Positions 5,357 through 6,667 of a stretch of DNA of 6,667 nt are shown here, piece after piece. The notes under the pieces were generated by a model. That model worked only from the letters and a program-made list of their open reading frames with translations, was not told where the DNA came from and did not search any database. The position numbers and the translations under genes are program-made. The stretch is from Paucimonas sp. (GTDB lineage Bacteria; Pseudomonadota; Gammaproteobacteria; Burkholderiales; Burkholderiaceae_D), in NCBI GenBank assembly GCA_029266815.1, contig JAQSWC010000112.1, forward strand, positions 1-6,667, given 5' to 3'. Numbering within the stretch: position 1 is the stretch's first letter; every line of letters begins with the position of its first letter.

Positions 5357-6178
5357 ATGAGAACCTTCGCTTTCTTCTTCCGGCTGATTGGCGCAAAGGC
5401 GAGTCCGGCTGTGCTTCTTGCCGCAATGGCCTGCGCTCCTGCTGCGGCGGGAAATAATTCCGCTCCCGAATCGCAACGGCGGGCGGATGCACTTTCTCCA
5501 GCTGAAATCAAACGCCACCAGCAGGGCGAGATGAACGGCAATCTGGCATCGATAACGATATTGGCGCTGGAATACATCCACGGCTCGCGGCATGTTGAAA
5601 GCAACCTGCCGAAGGCGATTGCCCGCTTCGAGCAGGTGGTTGCGAAAAGGTATGGCCCTGCCGAGTATGGATTCGGCTGGTTGTTGCTCACGGGCGAGAA
5701 CCGTTACCGGCCCGGAACTGCCACTTCAGAGGCGCAGCTTCGACGGAACCCGCAACGTGGCGTTGAACTGCTGAAACGATCAGCCGCGTCATCATGTTCC
5801 TATCGCGATCCCTATCGCGAGCAAAACATGCCGCAGGTTGCGTTCGAGTTGAGCGAACTGTATCGCGGACATTCCGGCGTACCTGCGGATGCGCAGGAGT
5901 CGGCATTATGGCTGGCGCGCAGCATTCTGCATTGCGGTTTTGACGATGCCGGCTACATCCGTGCAAGATTTCTCGGCCAGGATCGGGACAGCATGAAAAA
6001 AGCGGAGGCGCTGAACTGGTTGCTGCTGATGAATGCCAAGGAGGAGGGGCGCAAGGTGGCGGCGGGTATGCCGGCAGGAAGGATCAAGAGGGCAATGAAG
6101 AACGCGGAAAAACTTAGAAATGCAGTAACCGCATCGGAGGCTTGGTATCCGGCACCGCGCTCCGCGGCCCGGCAATAA
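5357..6178 (+). CDS. Exported Sel1-like repeat (TPR-like) protein
   Basis: This 273-residue protein starts MRTFAFFFRLIGAKASPAVL and has a hydrophobic stretch (AVLLAAMACAPAAA) with a likely cleavage near residue 31, so it is probably periplasmic. It shows degenerate Sel1-like helical repeats: about 63-97 (LALEYIHGSRHVESNLPKAI), 98-142 (YGPAEYGFGWLLLTGEN, then RGVELLKRSA), and 160-195 (AFELSELYRGHSGVPADAQE, SALWLARSI). Sel1 repeats form solenoids that bind proteins or peptidoglycan-associated partners; the partner here is unknown. The mature protein has only two Cys, Cys147 and Cys183, exactly 36 residues or about one repeat apart, suggesting a disulfide. The C-terminal 60 residues are basic and helical. 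A short in-frame tandem duplication encodes YRD-PYRE near residues 149-155. The frame opens 23 codons earlier, but promoter, RBS and signal peptide favour this start. It ends at a shared terminator. Confidence 0.78.
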   Translation: MRTFAFFFRLIGAKASPAVLLAAMACAPAAAGNNSAPESQRRADALSPAEIKRHQQGEMNGNLASITILALEYIHGSRHVESNLPKAIARFEQVVAKRYGPAEYGFGWLLLTGENRYRPGTATSEAQLRRNPQRGVELLKRSAASSCSYRDPYREQNMPQVAFELSELYRGHSGVPADAQESALWLARSILHCGFDDAGYIRARFLGQDRDSMKKAEALNWLLLMNAKEEGRKVAAGMPAGRIKRAMKNAEKLRNAVTASEAWYPAPRSAARQ

Positions 6179-6179
6179 A

Positions 6180-6203
6180 AAGCCGGCGTACCGAAGCCGG
6201 CTT
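6180..6203. terminator. Bidirectional intrinsic terminator between convergent genes
   Basis: AAGCCGGC (6180-6187) and GCCGGCTT (6196-6203) form a perfect 8-bp GC-rich stem with an eight-base loop. On the minus strand the stem is followed by TTTTTATT, a good U-tract for the 76-residue gene. On the plus strand CTTCTTAT follows, a weaker tract for the Sel1-repeat gene. The stem begins one base after the Sel1 stop codon and ends 20 bases from the stop codon of the opposite gene. Confidence 0.85.
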
Positions 6204-6222
6204 CTTATGATGATCTGCCTGT

Positions 6223-6453
6223 TTACTCGGGAAGCGTGGGCGGCTTCCAGGCCATGATGGCGGGAGCCTCGGCAATCATGTCGCTGAGCTGCTTCGCGAG
6301 ATTAGGCACGAAAGAGCCTGGAATCGCCACGAATACGTGATCGCCGTTGGGATCGACGAACTGGAATCCTACCGCTGCCTCGTTCGGGTAGGTCACGAAT
6401 CCGAACTCATAAGTGGGTATCACGTATTTCGGTGTCTGGGGGCCTTGCGCCAT
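6223..6453 (-). CDS. Small unidentified protein (76 residues)
   Basis: I do not recognise this protein as a named family. It begins MAQGPQTPKYVIPTYEFGFV and has no signal peptide, membrane helix or Cys, so it is probably a small cytoplasmic protein. The central part (NEAAVGFQFVDPNGDHVFVAIPGSFV) looks like a beta hairpin with a DPNGD turn. It is followed by an amphipathic helix (VPNLAKQLSDMIAEAPAIM) and a Pro-rich end. The gene is well supported by AAGGAG six bases before the ATG (6460-6465) and by the strong terminator just past its stop codon. It lies 78 bases downstream of the partial methyltransferase-like gene on the same strand and could be co-transcribed with it. Confidence 0.72.
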   Translation of the reverse strand: MAQGPQTPKYVIPTYEFGFVTYPNEAAVGFQFVDPNGDHVFVAIPGSFVPNLAKQLSDMIAEAPAIMAWKPPTLPE

Positions 6454-6531
6454 GGTTGTCTCCTTCTGAATTCCGATGATGGGTGGCAGCAGTTTAGCGC
6501 AACCGCTGCAGCGCCGCCGGATTTCGCTTTC

Positions 6532-6667
6532 TTAAGAGCGGTTGGTGGACACAGATTGCGGGAGGTTGGAGTGCGCCCGTGCATGAATTCGCGGCCAAAA
6601 GAAGGGAACGGAACCCTCCGCGTATCGTCGATAGGCGCTCCCGTATTCAGCCTTCAGGCGGCTTGCC
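6532..6667 (-). CDS. C-terminal end of a probable isoprenylcysteine carboxyl methyltransferase-like membrane protein (partial)
   Basis: Only the last 44 codons are in the window, ending at TAA (6532-6534). The peptide includes RLKAEYGSAYRRYAEGSVPFFWPRI. This matches the pattern ending many ICMT/phospholipid-methyltransferase-like integral membrane proteins: EA-x-L-xx-x-[FY]-G-xx-Y-xx-Y-xxx-VPRF-x-P. That cytosolic tail follows the last membrane helix. A further 19 residues after the motif have no recognisable feature. Family assignment rests on this short tail only; the membrane part and start lie beyond the right edge. Confidence 0.55.
   Translation of the reverse strand, partial: ASRLKAEYGSAYRRYAEGSVPFFWPRIHARAHSNLPQSVSTNRS

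Noticed and set aside
6504..6513. 10-bp palindrome CGCTGCAGCG between the two right-hand minus-strand genes
   Set aside because: It has no loop and no T-run, so it is not a terminator. In GC-rich DNA a palindrome of this length is easily due to chance.

Overview
The window is compact, GC-rich bacterial DNA with short intergenic gaps and Shine-Dalgarno sites ahead of most genes. The protein families suggest a betaproteobacterium, probably Burkholderiales and possibly Oxalobacteraceae: a GAF-PAS-PAS-GGDEF protein, a Crp-like regulator with a CECY tail, an RsbRD-type histidine kinase and an exported peroxiredoxin. This assignment rests on family resemblance recalled from memory, not on a search.

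Left half (1-4119): signalling genes. On the minus strand lies a GAF-PAS-PAS sensor module (1828 to 524). Its reading frame stops at a TAA and then continues, in the same frame and without another stop, into a well-preserved GGDEF domain that runs off the left edge. The pair looks like one diguanylate cyclase gene (perhaps GGDEF-EAL) broken by a single nonsense codon. Upstream of it on the same strand is a Crp/Fnr-superfamily regulator (2721 to 1990) that lacks both the cAMP-binding and the FNR iron-sulfur residues. A 249-bp AT-rich divergent region separates this regulator from a soluble orphan histidine kinase with an RsbRD-like N-terminal domain (2971 to 4119). That region holds a TTGACA-type promoter and a near-consensus FNR-type box. 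No response regulator is present.

Right half (4120-6667): envelope and small genes. A short Ser/Gly-rich lipoprotein (minus) and an exported BCP/AhpC-like peroxiredoxin (minus) are followed, divergently, by an exported Sel1-repeat protein (plus). The Sel1 gene converges with a 76-residue unidentified protein (minus), and the two share a bidirectional intrinsic terminator. The C-terminal 44 codons of a probable isoprenylcysteine-methyltransferase-like membrane protein (minus) enter from the right edge.

The left half could act together in stress or redox sensing and c-di-GMP signalling, and the right half in periplasmic peroxide defence and envelope upkeep. These links are inferred from proximity only. 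I see no mobile element, CRISPR array, tRNA or rRNA. I found no convincing new biological system. The most notable observation is the in-frame stop that separates sensor from cyclase.
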